From: Canicola haemoglobinophilus
Lineage (GTDB): Bacteria > Pseudomonadota > Gammaproteobacteria > Enterobacterales > Pasteurellaceae
Assembly: GCF_002015075.1 (NCBI RefSeq)
Contig: NZ_MUXZ01000029.1
Coordinates: 1 to 32,211 of the forward strand
DNA length: 32,211 bases
Direction of reading: 5' to 3'
The position numbers were made by a program, and so were the translations under genes. The stretch's first letter is position 1. Each line of letters begins with the position of its first letter. The notes beneath the pieces are model-generated. The model made no database searches. It worked only from the letters and a program-made list of their open reading frames with translations, and was not told the DNA's origin. This document shows positions 8,795 through 17,091 of this stretch, one piece after another.

Positions 8795-11573
8795 TTTAAA
8801 ACGATCATCATTGGCAAGAGTATCTTTATCCAGAGAAACTGTGACTGTATTACCATTTACCTCGCCTTTAATACCATCTTTAAAATTAAAGGTCAGGCCA
8901 TCTGCATTGACGTTGTTGCCATTAGTGATTGGTTGATTTTCATTTTGAAAGTTCATCAGCACCGATCTTGGTCTTGATGAAATGGTGAAATCCCAGCCAT
9001 TTTGAGCAATATTGATATTATCTCCAGCAATGAATTTAACCGTATTCCCTGCTTTAACTGGTTGATTAGTGATCACACCATTATCATTCGTGCCTGTTGT
9101 TTTTCCAGAAGTTACAAACCAAGACACATTATTAATGGCATCAACGACATTATTTGCGGTCACCAAGCCATCAGCGGCAGGTCTTCCGATAATTCCTGAA
9201 GTAGTCGTTGTTGGAATGTTACTGGTTTTTAGTCCTAAGGTATGACGAGTAACATTATTAGCAACTGTAGTATTGGCAACGGTCAGAAGATTGCTACTGC
9301 TGGCAACTTCCGCTCCCTTGGCATGAACTGTATAAGTAATACCGTTGGCATTACTAGTTTTGGCAACATTAACAATGTTGCTACCTTTGGCAACTATCGT
9401 TGTATTCGCTTTTAATTGACTGATATTGACCGCATCTTTGTCAGCAGCACCATTTTCCACATTGGTGATTTTCTTATTGCCTGCGTTGATGCCGTTATTA
9501 TTAATAACTACCTTATTATTTCCGCCTGTTGGCACATTAATTGTGGTTGCATTAACGGTATTAACATTAATGTCATTTGATAATGCAAAGGTAAGATTAG
9601 CACCTGACTGTTTAACTTCTAAGTTTTTACCTGCGGTAAAGGTTTGTTTATCGCCTGGTTTTACCAGAGCACCATTAGCATTCACAGTAGATGTTGCCAA
9701 AGCCTCATCACTATCTGCACTTGCTACCTTATGACCAGACTGATTGATAGCATTAGCAACAGTACTCGCATTGACCAGTTTGCCTGCGTCACCGCCATTC
9801 GGTGTATTACTAGGTGTATTAATAGCACCTGAATTATTTGGTGTTAACGCCGCTGTATTGACTGAGATGGTAAAATTTTGGTTATTTTGAGCGATATTCA
9901 GACCATTACCTGCGATAAATTTCACAGTATCGCCAAAATGTACCACCTGGGCTTTTGATCCAGAAACTGCTCCACCAGCGATCTTATCAGCCTGAACCTT
10001 CCAATGTGCTTGGCGAATCACTTGGTATAACTGCGAGCCGTTAATGGCATCAGTCGAACCTGCGGTAATCTGACCTGCCGCTACATTTTTTAGTTGTCTT
10101 TCTTTGCCCGCACTACCAATTGATACGACACCATGTGCAGTAGCGCCTTGAAAGCCTGTATAGGTTAAATCATTAATCTTTGCTGAAGATGTATTGACCC
10201 CGGTAGCTGTTGTTGAGCCATTACCCAAAGCCACGCTGTTGGCGTGGGTTGCAGTTGCCCCTTTACCAATGGCGACAGCTTGAGGGCCTGAAGCACTCGC
10301 TCTGGAACCAGCGGCAAAAGACTCTACGCCTGAAGCATTGGAGTTTGGACCAAAAGCCGCAGCATTATCAGCCAAGCTTTTTGCACCACCACCGACAGCG
10401 ACAGCGTTTTGACCAGTTGAGTTGGCAGCACCACCCAAGGCAAGAGACCAATGACCTGAAGCAGAAGAATTTTTACCGATAGCGACCGCAACATTGCCTG
10501 CTGAATTTGCTGACTGACCAACAGCGACAGATTCTGTACCACCCGATGTAGCATCCGCACCACCAGCAAAGGAAGCAGTACCAGCAGCATTTGACGACTG
10601 ACCGAATGCAGTGGCACGAGCACCAGCTTTGGTATTAAAACCAAGTGCGGTAGCTTTTTCGCCTGATGTTACGGAAGTATCACCTAAAGCCACCGCATGA
10701 TTTTGGTTAGCAGAAGAACTTTTACCAATAGCGACAGCGTTTGTGCCAGCTGAACTTGATGAATGTCCCACAGCAACTGAACTTGCCCCACCAGAATTAG
10801 CTGATTGACCGACAGCGACAGATTCTGAACCACCAGATGTCGCATCCGCACCACCAGCAAAGGAAGCTGTACCAGATGCATTTGAATACTGACCTACGGC
10901 TGTAGCTCTTATTTTTGCGTGCGCACCATAACCTAAGGCCGAGGCTTTTTCACCATTAGTATTGGCTTGAAAACCTATCGCTGTAGAGAAGTTTCCTATT
11001 GCATGTGAATTTGAACCAAAAGCAGAAGCCCAACTCGAATCAACCTTACTATCCTGACCTACAGCAGTACCGTATGCACCATTAGAAATGGCGGCATGAC
11101 CGACAGCGGTTGCCCAACCATCATTGGCCTTAGCACCAGCTCCAAGAGCTGTAGCATTCGCTTTTGCAAAAGTGTTACCACCGATGGCAGTAGCATTGAT
11201 ACCTACAACAGTTCTTCCATTACTTTGTTGATCAAGTGTCGACCCAGGGCCGATATGTAAAGAATAAGTAGCACGTTGATTGCCATCTTTATCATTAGAT
11301 TGCGTATATTGCTTACCTGAAATATTTTGAGCAGAGGTGGCATCAGCATACGCTGGAGTGACAATAAAAGAACTGTCTATAAAGACACTCACGCCCAATA
11401 CGGTACCGAGCGCTACTAAGGCTTTAGATGATTTACGTTTATCCGTAAGACTCTTCGACTTACCACAACTTCTTGCTAATTCAGACACAACGTTAAACGT
11501 TTGTGTGGAATGGTTCCAGATTATTTTAAAAATTTTATTCATACTCACGACCTTGTGGAAAAAACAACATGTG

Positions 11574-11581
11574 CCCCCCCC
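11574..11581 (-). repeat. G8 homopolymer tract in the adhesin leader
   Basis: Eight consecutive C on the plus strand, G on the coding strand, 31 bp upstream of the adhesin ATG. A run this long stands out in an AT-rich intergenic region. Poly-G tracts upstream of hia are known, from memory, to give phase-variable expression in nontypeable H. influenzae. The tract could change promoter or leader spacing. It also lies in an open upstream reading frame, so slippage could connect or disconnect that frame. Confidence 0.75.
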
Positions 11582-11929
11582 TGCGAGGCTTATGCCATTA
11601 CAGTTCTTGGGAAAAAATAACTTAAATACAGATTTTAGGAAGAAAAGTCTCAACTTTCTCTAACTGAGAAAGCAGAAAATCACTTAGGCTTGGCGTAAAA
11701 CATTACGCTAAAACGACATTCCAACGACACTTTTAACTCCATTTGAATAGTGACTAATGGTGATTTTTATAAAAATCACTCATATAAAGAGGGTTTAATA
11801 GAATATATTGTGAACAATTATAGGCTCAAAAGGTTAAGATTTCTAGATAACAGAAAGTAAAGTTATGTAAAGTTATGTAAATTTATACCTCTACATATGT
11901 AAATTTTTTGCTTGTATATTTTATATAAA
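11582..11929. other. AT-rich intergenic region upstream of the adhesin
   Basis: No convincing gene. It holds two short perfect hairpins upstream of the adhesin: CTTTCTC-TAACT-GAGAAAG at 11654-11672 and GCGTAA-AACA-TTACGC at 11693-11708. Nearer purB there are three 10-bp direct repeats (GTAAAGTTAT twice, then GTAAATTTAT) at 11857-11886. The adhesin promoter should be here, but I could not pick a single convincing -35/-10 pair. Confidence 0.5.
11857..11886. repeat. Three 10-bp tandem repeats
   Basis: GTAAAGTTAT, GTAAAGTTAT, GTAAATTTAT in direct tandem, one mismatch in the third copy. The period is close to one helical turn, which could put repeated sites on one face of the DNA or simply bend it. 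No binding protein can be named. Confidence 0.6.
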
Positions 11930-11983
11930 AAAATCTGCACTTATGGCTATAAAAAAACAAGCTTTATTCTAAGTGCAGATTTT
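11927..11983 (-). terminator. Intrinsic terminator of hflD-purB
   Basis: 14-bp perfect inverted repeat AAAATCTGCACTTA / TAAGTGCAGATTTT (11930-11943 and 11970-11983) with a 26-nt loop. On the minus strand it ends in seven T. It lies 29 bp past the purB stop. Confidence 0.8.
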
Positions 11984-12012
11984 CGTGCTAATTTTACTTT
12001 TTACAACAAAAT

Positions 12013-13380
12013 TTACAACTGCTCCACTAAACGAATGGCATCCCCAATGTAAGTTTCTGGTGTCAGCTGTTGTAAACGTGCTTTTTCATGGGCTGGAATA
12101 TCTAATTTTTCGATAAATTCCAACATCGCTTGCGCATCAACTCGTTTGCCTCGAGTAAGCTCTTTTAATTTTTCATAAGGTTTTTCAATACCATAACGGC
12201 GCATAACGGTTTGGATTGGTTCAGCAAGCACTTCCCAGTTTTGATTGAGTTCTTCTCTTAAGTGCGGTTCATTTACTTCGAGTTTGCTAATGCCTTTTGC
12301 CGTAGCCGCATAAGCAATTAAGCAATAGCCAAGCCCAACACCTAAATTGCGTAACACTGTGGAATCCGTGAGGTCACGTTGCCAGCGTGAAATCGGTAAT
12401 TTAGCCCCTAAATGCGCCATGACCGCATTGGCTAAACCTAAGTTGCCTTCTGAGTTTTCAAAGTCAATTGGGTTGACTTTATGCGGCATGGTTGATGATC
12501 CGATTTCGCCTGCGATGGTACGTTGTTTAAAGTGATTTAATGCAATGTAGCCCCATAAATCACGGTCAAAGTCGATAACAATGGTATTAAAGCGAGCCAC
12601 GTTGTCAAAAAACTCTGCAATGTAATCATGCGGTTCAATTTGGGTGGTGTAAGGGTTCCAAGTTAAACCTAAGGAAGTCACAAATTCTTGGCTAAATTGG
12701 TGCCAGTCGATTTCAGGATAAGCAGATAAATGCGCATTGTAATTACCCACCGCGCCATTAATTTTGCCGAGGATTTCGGTTTGTTGTAATTGCTTAAATT
12801 GGCGCTCTAAACGATAGACCACATTAGCCATTTCTTTGCCCATGGTCGTTGGCGATGCAGGTTGCCCATGTGTACGAGATAGCAATGGAATAGTTTTATA
12901 TTCATGCGCAAGTGCGGTGATTTTTTCGATTAGTTTGCGCCATTCTGGTAAAAGCACTTCATCTCGAGCAGTTTTTAACATTAAGGCATGAGAAAGGTTG
13001 TTAATATCTTCTGAAGTACAAGCAAAATGGATAAATTCACTGATTGCCGCTAATTCTGGCATCGCCTGACTTTTTTCTTTTAAGAAATACTCAACGGCTT
13101 TTACATCATGATTTGTTGTGCTCTCAATTTCTTTAATGCGCTCAGCATCTTGCAAGCTGAAATTTTCTACCAATTGATCTAGGTAATCGTTTGCGTCTTT
13201 TGACAAAGAAGAAACTTCTTGAATTGCACTGGTAGCAGCAAGTTTTTGTAACCAACGAACTTCCACTGTAACGCGAAATTTTAATAAGCCAAATTCGCTA
13301 AAAATACTGCGTAAAGGGGTTACTTTGTCTTGATAACGACCATCGATTGGGGAAAGTGCGGTTAATGCGTTGAGTTGCAT
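12013..13380 (-). CDS. purB: Adenylosuccinate lyase
   Basis: 455-residue cytosolic enzyme acting twice in purine synthesis: it releases fumarate from SAICAR to give AICAR, and from adenylosuccinate to give AMP. The fumarase/aspartase superfamily signature SSTMPHKVNPIDFENSEGN is present, as are TSEDINN and SRTHGQPASPTTMGKE. The N-terminus (MQLNALTALSPIDGRYQ) and length match the enterobacterial type. AGGAG stands before the ATG. It lies 23 bp after hflD, an arrangement also known in E. coli, so the two are likely cotranscribed. Confidence 0.98.
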   Translation of the reverse strand: MQLNALTALSPIDGRYQDKVTPLRSIFSEFGLLKFRVTVEVRWLQKLAATSAIQEVSSLSKDANDYLDQLVENFSLQDAERIKEIESTTNHDVKAVEYFLKEKSQAMPELAAISEFIHFACTSEDINNLSHALMLKTARDEVLLPEWRKLIEKITALAHEYKTIPLLSRTHGQPASPTTMGKEMANVVYRLERQFKQLQQTEILGKINGAVGNYNAHLSAYPEIDWHQFSQEFVTSLGLTWNPYTTQIEPHDYIAEFFDNVARFNTIVIDFDRDLWGYIALNHFKQRTIAGEIGSSTMPHKVNPIDFENSEGNLGLANAVMAHLGAKLPISRWQRDLTDSTVLRNLGVGLGYCLIAYAATAKGISKLEVNEPHLREELNQNWEVLAEPIQTVMRRYGIEKPYEKLKELTRGKRVDAQAMLEFIEKLDIPAHEKARLQQLTPETYIGDAIRLVEQL

Positions 13381-13403
13381 AAAAGAATTACTCCTAAGAA
13401 TAG

Positions 13404-14015
13404 TTAAAGAGATAAATAAATTTGTTGGGCGGTAGCCATGAGCTTACGGCGTGAAAATAAAAATTGCCATTTTGTGCCACCCATTTGGCGCCAGAGCACC
13501 GCCGAGCGAATACCAGCTAATAAACAAGCACGAATACGATTTTGTGTCGCAAGTTGTTGTAAATAAAGTGGCGAACCTTGTACCTGAATGCGTGCGCCTA
13601 AAGGACTGATAACATCAACATAAATTGAGGCTAAAGTAGAAAGCATTTGTTCATCGAGCAAATCATAATGGGCGAGTTGCGTAGGCAAATATTGAATACG
13701 GCGGGCAAGTTCTGCTTTCGCTTGTGGATTTTTATTTAATTTAGTTTCCAATGCCAACAGCCCTAACCAATAGCGATTTAACTCTGGCTCACTACCATTT
13801 AATTGCTCCATTAGAGTCTCTAAGCCTAACTTCAAATGAGCCTCTTGTCCACCATAAACCGCAAGCGTATTTTCTGGTGCGGTTTGTAATAAGCTGTTTA
13901 AACTGATTTGTAGAATTTCTTGATCTGCGCTGCCATGGGTTGCAAATTGTTTTACCAATTTTGCCGCTTGGCACACGCCAGCAAGGGCAAGCGTTATATC
14001 TTGATAATTAGCCAT
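13404..14015 (-). CDS. hflD: High-frequency lysogenization protein HflD homologue
   Basis: 203 residues when started at the Met giving MANYQDITLALAGVCQAAKLV, which matches the start of E. coli HflD (YcfC). Other conserved stretches are TLAVYGGQEA, IYVDVISPLGARIQVQGSP and LLAGIRSAVLWRQMGG. It is a peripheral, mostly helical protein. In E. coli it was linked to phage lambda CII stability, and its general role is unclear. The frame is open 17 codons further (Met at 14066), but that extension is not conserved in the family. No strong ribosome site is seen at either start. It precedes purB in the same transcription direction. Confidence 0.92.
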   Translation of the reverse strand: MANYQDITLALAGVCQAAKLVKQFATHGSADQEILQISLNSLLQTAPENTLAVYGGQEAHLKLGLETLMEQLNGSEPELNRYWLGLLALETKLNKNPQAKAELARRIQYLPTQLAHYDLLDEQMLSTLASIYVDVISPLGARIQVQGSPLYLQQLATQNRIRACLLAGIRSAVLWRQMGGTKWQFLFSRRKLMATAQQIYLSL

Positions 14016-14167
14016 AAATAATTGAGGTTGGTAAGAAAAAATATCCAGAGAAAAAACAGCGCACAATATAGCATTTTTAGAATGCGTTTAAAAGATTGTA
14101 AATAAAAGGTAAAAGTGCGGTGCTTTTTGCGATTATTTTTATTCAACAATGACTACAATGTGCGTTT

Positions 14168-14209
14168 ATGATCAACATCATACTAAATATTTCTTTTTTT
14201 GATTATGCT
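14168..14209 (+). promoter_or_regulatory. Candidate FNR-controlled promoter of the sulfatase maturase
   Basis: ATGAT-CAAC-ATCAT (14168-14181) matches the FNR consensus TTGAT-N4-ATCAA at 8 of 10 positions. A possible -10, TATGCT, lies at 14204-14209, with its first base 29.5 bp from the palindrome centre. This puts the box near -41.5, the usual place for FNR activation. No good -35 is present, as expected for an activated promoter. The site is inferred from pattern only. Confidence 0.55.
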
Positions 14210-14240
14210 TAACTTCCTTGTTCTTGTTTGAGGTGTTTCA

Positions 14241-15323
14241 ATGTATCCCTTTCAATTAATGGCAAAGCCGACAGGTTCTATTTGCAATATTGATTGCAAA
14301 TACTGTTTTTATTTGGAAAAACCGCACCTTAATCAGCGCAGAATGGATGATGCTGTACTTGAAAAATATATCCAAAATTACATTGAACTCGCACCACAAA
14401 AGGAATTGACATTTCTCTGGCAAGGTGGTGAGCCCACACTCGCTGGCTTAGATTTTTATCAAAAGGCTGTTGAATTACAGCAGAAATATGCAAAAGGCAA
14501 ACGTATTTATAACGCCTTGCAAACGAATGGTATTTTGCTTGATGAAAATTGGTGTCGCTTTCTCAAAGAAAATCAGTTTTTAGTGGGCGTTTCCATTGAT
14601 GGCCCGCAAGATTTACATGATGCCTACCGAGTAACTAAAAGCCAGAAAGGGACTTTTCATCAAGTCATGCACGCCATTGAGCATTTACTGGCATATCAAG
14701 TGCAATTTAATACACTCACGGTGGTGCATAAAGAAAATGTACAACATGGCGCAAGAATTTATCATTTCCTCAAAGAAATTGGCTCAACCTATATGCAATT
14801 TATTCCCTTAATGGGCGATTTTGAGCAAGAAGCTACCGCAAAAGATTACGGGCAAATGATGATTGCTATTTTCGAGGAATGGCGCAAAGCGGATATTGGC
14901 AAAATTGGGGTGCAATATATTGAGCAATGGCTCATGGCCTATTTAGGTTTTCAACCCAGTTTGTGCATTTTCCGTAAAACTTGTGGCGATCAAATGATTG
15001 TAGAGCAAAATGGTGATATTTATAGTTGCGATCATTATGTTTATCCTGAATATAAAATTGGTAACCTAATTGAAACGCCATTATTAGATATTACCTATTC
15101 CACCCAACAACAACGATTTGGCAGTAATAAAGCGAAGGTGTCTGATCGTTGCCAACAATGCCGTTTCCGTTTTGCCTGTAACGGTGGTTGTCCAAAACAT
15201 CGCAAAATCCAAGGCTTTGGCGAACCGCATAATGTGTTGTGCGAAGCCTATTATTCCGCACTTTCTCATATGGATAATTTTTTAAAACAATTCGCTTGGC
15301 AATTAAGACATGGAAAATTGTAA
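14241..15323 (+). CDS. Anaerobic sulfatase-maturating radical SAM enzyme (anSME)
   Basis: 360-residue cytosolic iron-sulfur enzyme that oxidises the active-site Cys or Ser of sulfatases to formylglycine without oxygen. The radical SAM motif CNIDCKYC (Cys15, 19, 22) is followed by FYLEK. The SAM-binding GGEPTLAG is next. The C-terminal SPASM region carries the auxiliary cluster cysteines: CGDQMIVEQNGDIYSCD, then CQQCRFRFACNGGCPKHR. Length fits anSME proteins (about 370). The sulfatase 3.3 kb downstream has a Cys-type signature, its expected substrate. The maturase has its own putative FNR-like promoter and is not tightly coupled to the next gene (about 100 bp gap with a CRP site). Confidence 0.93.
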   Translation: MYPFQLMAKPTGSICNIDCKYCFYLEKPHLNQRRMDDAVLEKYIQNYIELAPQKELTFLWQGGEPTLAGLDFYQKAVELQQKYAKGKRIYNALQTNGILLDENWCRFLKENQFLVGVSIDGPQDLHDAYRVTKSQKGTFHQVMHAIEHLLAYQVQFNTLTVVHKENVQHGARIYHFLKEIGSTYMQFIPLMGDFEQEATAKDYGQMMIAIFEEWRKADIGKIGVQYIEQWLMAYLGFQPSLCIFRKTCGDQMIVEQNGDIYSCDHYVYPEYKIGNLIETPLLDITYSTQQQRFGSNKAKVSDRCQQCRFRFACNGGCPKHRKIQGFGEPHNVLCEAYYSALSHMDNFLKQFAWQLRHGKL

Positions 15324-15326
15324 AAG

Positions 15327-15342
15327 TGTGAACTTGCTCACA
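15327..15342 (+). promoter_or_regulatory. Perfect CRP-cAMP binding site
   Basis: TGTGAACTTGCTCACA is an exact match to the CRP core TGTGA-N6-TCACA. It lies just after the maturase stop codon, 84 bp before the tctC ATG. If transcription starts near 15399, its centre is near -64.5, within the range of class I activation. Confidence 0.8.
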
Positions 15343-15350
15343 GGCTCCAT

Positions 15351-15393
15351 ATGATAAATATCATAAGCCCCGAAGAAGATTAATTTGTATCCT
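15351..15393 (+). promoter_or_regulatory. Candidate FNR box and -10 element of the tctCBA-sulfatase operon
   Basis: ATGAT-AAAT-ATCAT (15351-15364) has the same half-sites and spacing as the palindrome before the maturase and matches the FNR consensus at 8 of 10 positions. A possible -10 TATCCT is at 15388-15393, starting 30.5 bp from the box centre. The CRP site lies 8 bp upstream, so both regulators could act on one promoter. Confidence 0.55.
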
Positions 15394-15425
15394 AATTGCG
15401 ACTTTTTTACTCAATCGGGGGTACC

Positions 15426-16385
15426 ATGAAAAATATCAAATCTACTTTAAAAGCAACCTTAGTGGGTTTACTTGGTTTAATTAGTGTCAATGCGAATGCA
15501 GAACCAAATTGGCCAACTGCACCAGTGACAATTATCACACCTTGGGCTGTGGGCGGTTTAGCGGACCAAATTAACCGAGCAATGTCAGAGTATGGCAAAG
15601 AACAATATGGACAACCGCTCTTAGCCGATAATATTTTAGGCTCTGGCGGTGCAGTGGCTTTAACAGAATATGTTAAAGAACAACCAAATACCCATAAACT
15701 CATTCTAGGTGGTGAAGGTAGCTTCGCTATTGCACCTTTAACAATGAAAGTTGCCTATAAATTCGATGATTTCATTCCTGTGATTAACATCTACTCTTCT
15801 ACTTTTGTGTTCCTTTCTAATCCAAAAGCCAAAGTAGATAGTATGGCAACATTAAAAGACTACATTAAAGCAGGCAAAACAGTGAAAGTAGGTGTGAACG
15901 GTACTAACTCATCTGAAGCCTTACAAACAGCTGCCTTCTTAACAGAATTAGATGCAAAATTTAAACTTATTCCATATGAAGGCGCGAATGAAGCCTTAAC
16001 TGCGGTGGTTTCTGGCGAAGTTACTTTCGCAACCACACACGCATCATTAGCAAGAGAATTCGTTAAAGCAAACAGCGTAAAACCTGTTATTGCCTTTGAT
16101 GAGAAAAAACTCGTTGATGAAGTATATAACTTAGAAAGTGTGGGCGATTATGGTTTAGATACTTGGATGACAAATACTTGTGCAGTATTTATTCGTGCAG
16201 GAACAGATCAAGCTATCGTAGATAAAAACTACAAAGCATTGAAAGCCATTCTTGAAAATCCAAAACTACAACAAACCGCAAAAAACATCGGTTTACGTTT
16301 AGATATTCGTGATGGTAAATCTGTTAAAGCCTACATTGATTCAACAATGGATAAAGCACAAAAATATTCTAAATTAGTTAAATAG
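15426..16385 (+). CDS. tctC: Tripartite tricarboxylate transporter substrate-binding protein (TctC/Bug family)
   Basis: 319-residue periplasmic binding protein that captures a small, usually anionic, ligand for the TctAB membrane pair. The start giving MKNIKSTLKATLVGLLGL is chosen because it opens a normal signal peptide, cleaved after ANA, and has GGGG upstream; a TTG-started frame ten codons longer is less likely. The mature part begins with WPTAPVTIITPWAVGGLADQ, the usual Bug-family ligand loop. Later come GEVTFATTHASL and the C-terminal helix. The ligand cannot be deduced. The operon also encodes a sulfatase, so a sulfated compound is the natural guess (inference). Confidence 0.93.
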   Translation: MKNIKSTLKATLVGLLGLISVNANAEPNWPTAPVTIITPWAVGGLADQINRAMSEYGKEQYGQPLLADNILGSGGAVALTEYVKEQPNTHKLILGGEGSFAIAPLTMKVAYKFDDFIPVINIYSSTFVFLSNPKAKVDSMATLKDYIKAGKTVKVGVNGTNSSEALQTAAFLTELDAKFKLIPYEGANEALTAVVSGEVTFATTHASLAREFVKANSVKPVIAFDEKKLVDEVYNLESVGDYGLDTWMTNTCAVFIRAGTDQAIVDKNYKALKAILENPKLQQTAKNIGLRLDIRDGKSVKAYIDSTMDKAQKYSKLVK

Positions 16386-16391
16386 TCGTTC

Positions 16392-16605
16392 AAAGTGCGG
16401 TGTGAAATTGCATGAGTACATAACAGTTGCACAATAAAACTGTAGGGACGCCACGCTGGCGTCCGTAAAATGTTTCTTAAAAATCAAATGGTTGTGTTCT
16501 CTTTTTGCAACGGACGCCAGCGTGGCGTCCCTACAAACACCCCGTCATTTCACCATTATGCAACAACTAAATAGGGTTAAATTTCAAAAATTTACACCGC
16601 ACTTT
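16392..16605. repeat. REPIN-like nested palindrome between tctC and tctB
   Basis: Two 26-bp arms (16441-16466 and 16510-16535) are exact reverse complements. Each arm is itself a hairpin, GGACGCCACGCTGGCGTCC, with an 8-bp stem and CGC loop, preceded by TGTAG. A 5' GTAG next to a GC-rich imperfect palindrome is the hallmark of REP sequences mobilised by RAYT transposases, and two inverted REPs form a REPIN. Outside these, inverted uptake signals (16392-16403 and 16594-16605) add a third layer. The GC content contrasts sharply with the flanks. Roles may be mRNA stabilisation of tctC or partial termination. Confidence 0.8.
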
Positions 16606-16624
16606 TATTCTGTGGGGAGGTTGT

Positions 16625-17080
16625 ATGACAATTCGTTTTCGACAAGATTTAGTCGGTTCTATTGTATTTCTCATTTTTTCATTAGTACTGTGGTTTTTAA
16701 TCCCTTATCAAATTAAGGTTACTGAAGATGATGAGCTGATTACTGCACAAACCTTCCCACGCCTTGTGATAGGTTTAATGATTTTGTGCTGCGTTATTTT
16801 ATTCATACAAGAAATCATTAAAGTTATCCGTAAACAACCGACTAAAATGGCAGAGATTAATTTACCGCATGAAGCTCGTTCTTTAGTCGTAGTCTTGTTG
16901 TTGGTGCTCTACTGGGGATTATTGCACTGGTTGCCTTTTATTGTATCCTCAACCATTTTTTCTGTTCTATTATTGATTTTCTTTCAATGTAAAAACTGGA
17001 AATATTATGCGATTGTCATTGCTGTCATTGTGTCCGTATCGCTCTTTTTCCAAAACTTATTGAATGTGTCATTACCATAA
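16625..17080 (+). CDS. tctB: Tripartite tricarboxylate transporter small membrane subunit (TctB family)
   Basis: 151-residue inner-membrane protein with about four hydrophobic segments (SIVFLIFSLVLWFLIPYQI; LVIGLMILCCVILFI; a segment near VVVLLLVLYWGLL; and the C-terminal YYAIVIAVIVSVSLFF). The size and pattern match TctB, the poorly conserved small partner of TctA. GGGAGG stands before the ATG. It ends 11 bp before tctA. It is separated from tctC by the REPIN-like repeat, so its expression may be lower than that of the binding protein. Confidence 0.9.
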   Translation: MTIRFRQDLVGSIVFLIFSLVLWFLIPYQIKVTEDDELITAQTFPRLVIGLMILCCVILFIQEIIKVIRKQPTKMAEINLPHEARSLVVVLLLVLYWGLLHWLPFIVSSTIFSVLLLIFFQCKNWKYYAIVIAVIVSVSLFFQNLLNVSLP

Positions 17081-17091
17081 GTGAGGAAGTT

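Larger units (their letters stand above)
5229..11542 (-). pseudogene. hia: Hia/Hsf-type trimeric autotransporter adhesin, frameshifted before the anchor
   Basis: Very large YadA/Hia-family surface adhesin. The frame from 11542 gives 1888 residues and stops at 5876. Restoring one base near 5940 fuses it to the downstream frame, giving 2104 residues ending in the typical aromatic tail (GGSVGYQW). Order: extended signal peptide (MNKIFKIIWNHSTQTF, then a hydrophobic stretch ending AYA); YadA-like head repeats (AxAxG type, about residues 90-450); a neck (INGSQLYQVI); repeated Trp-ring and neck modules; a collagen-like block (about 917-1006); more modules; a KDG-rich stalk; then the out-of-frame coiled coil and 4-strand membrane anchor. 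I start at 11542 because this Met opens the extended signal peptide and has AAGG upstream; the frame is open further upstream to 11653. Without the anchor the passenger could not be displayed. A recent mutation and a sequencing error are both possible. The symbol is a family name, not proof of orthology. Confidence 0.88.

Noticed and set aside
8276..8977. Long plus-strand open frame (233 codons) opposite the adhesin
   Set aside because: Its Trp/Phe/Thr-rich repeats mirror the Gly-X-Y coding strand; it is the antisense shadow of the collagen-like block.
11582..11653. Adhesin start at 11653, reading through the G8 tract
   Set aside because: The added 37 residues would precede a complete extended signal peptide and spoil secretion; the Met at 11542 has an upstream AAGG.
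16392..16605. Insertion sequence ends or a mini-transposon (MITE)
   Set aside because: No target-site duplication is visible, and the GTAG-hairpin structure fits a REP pair better.
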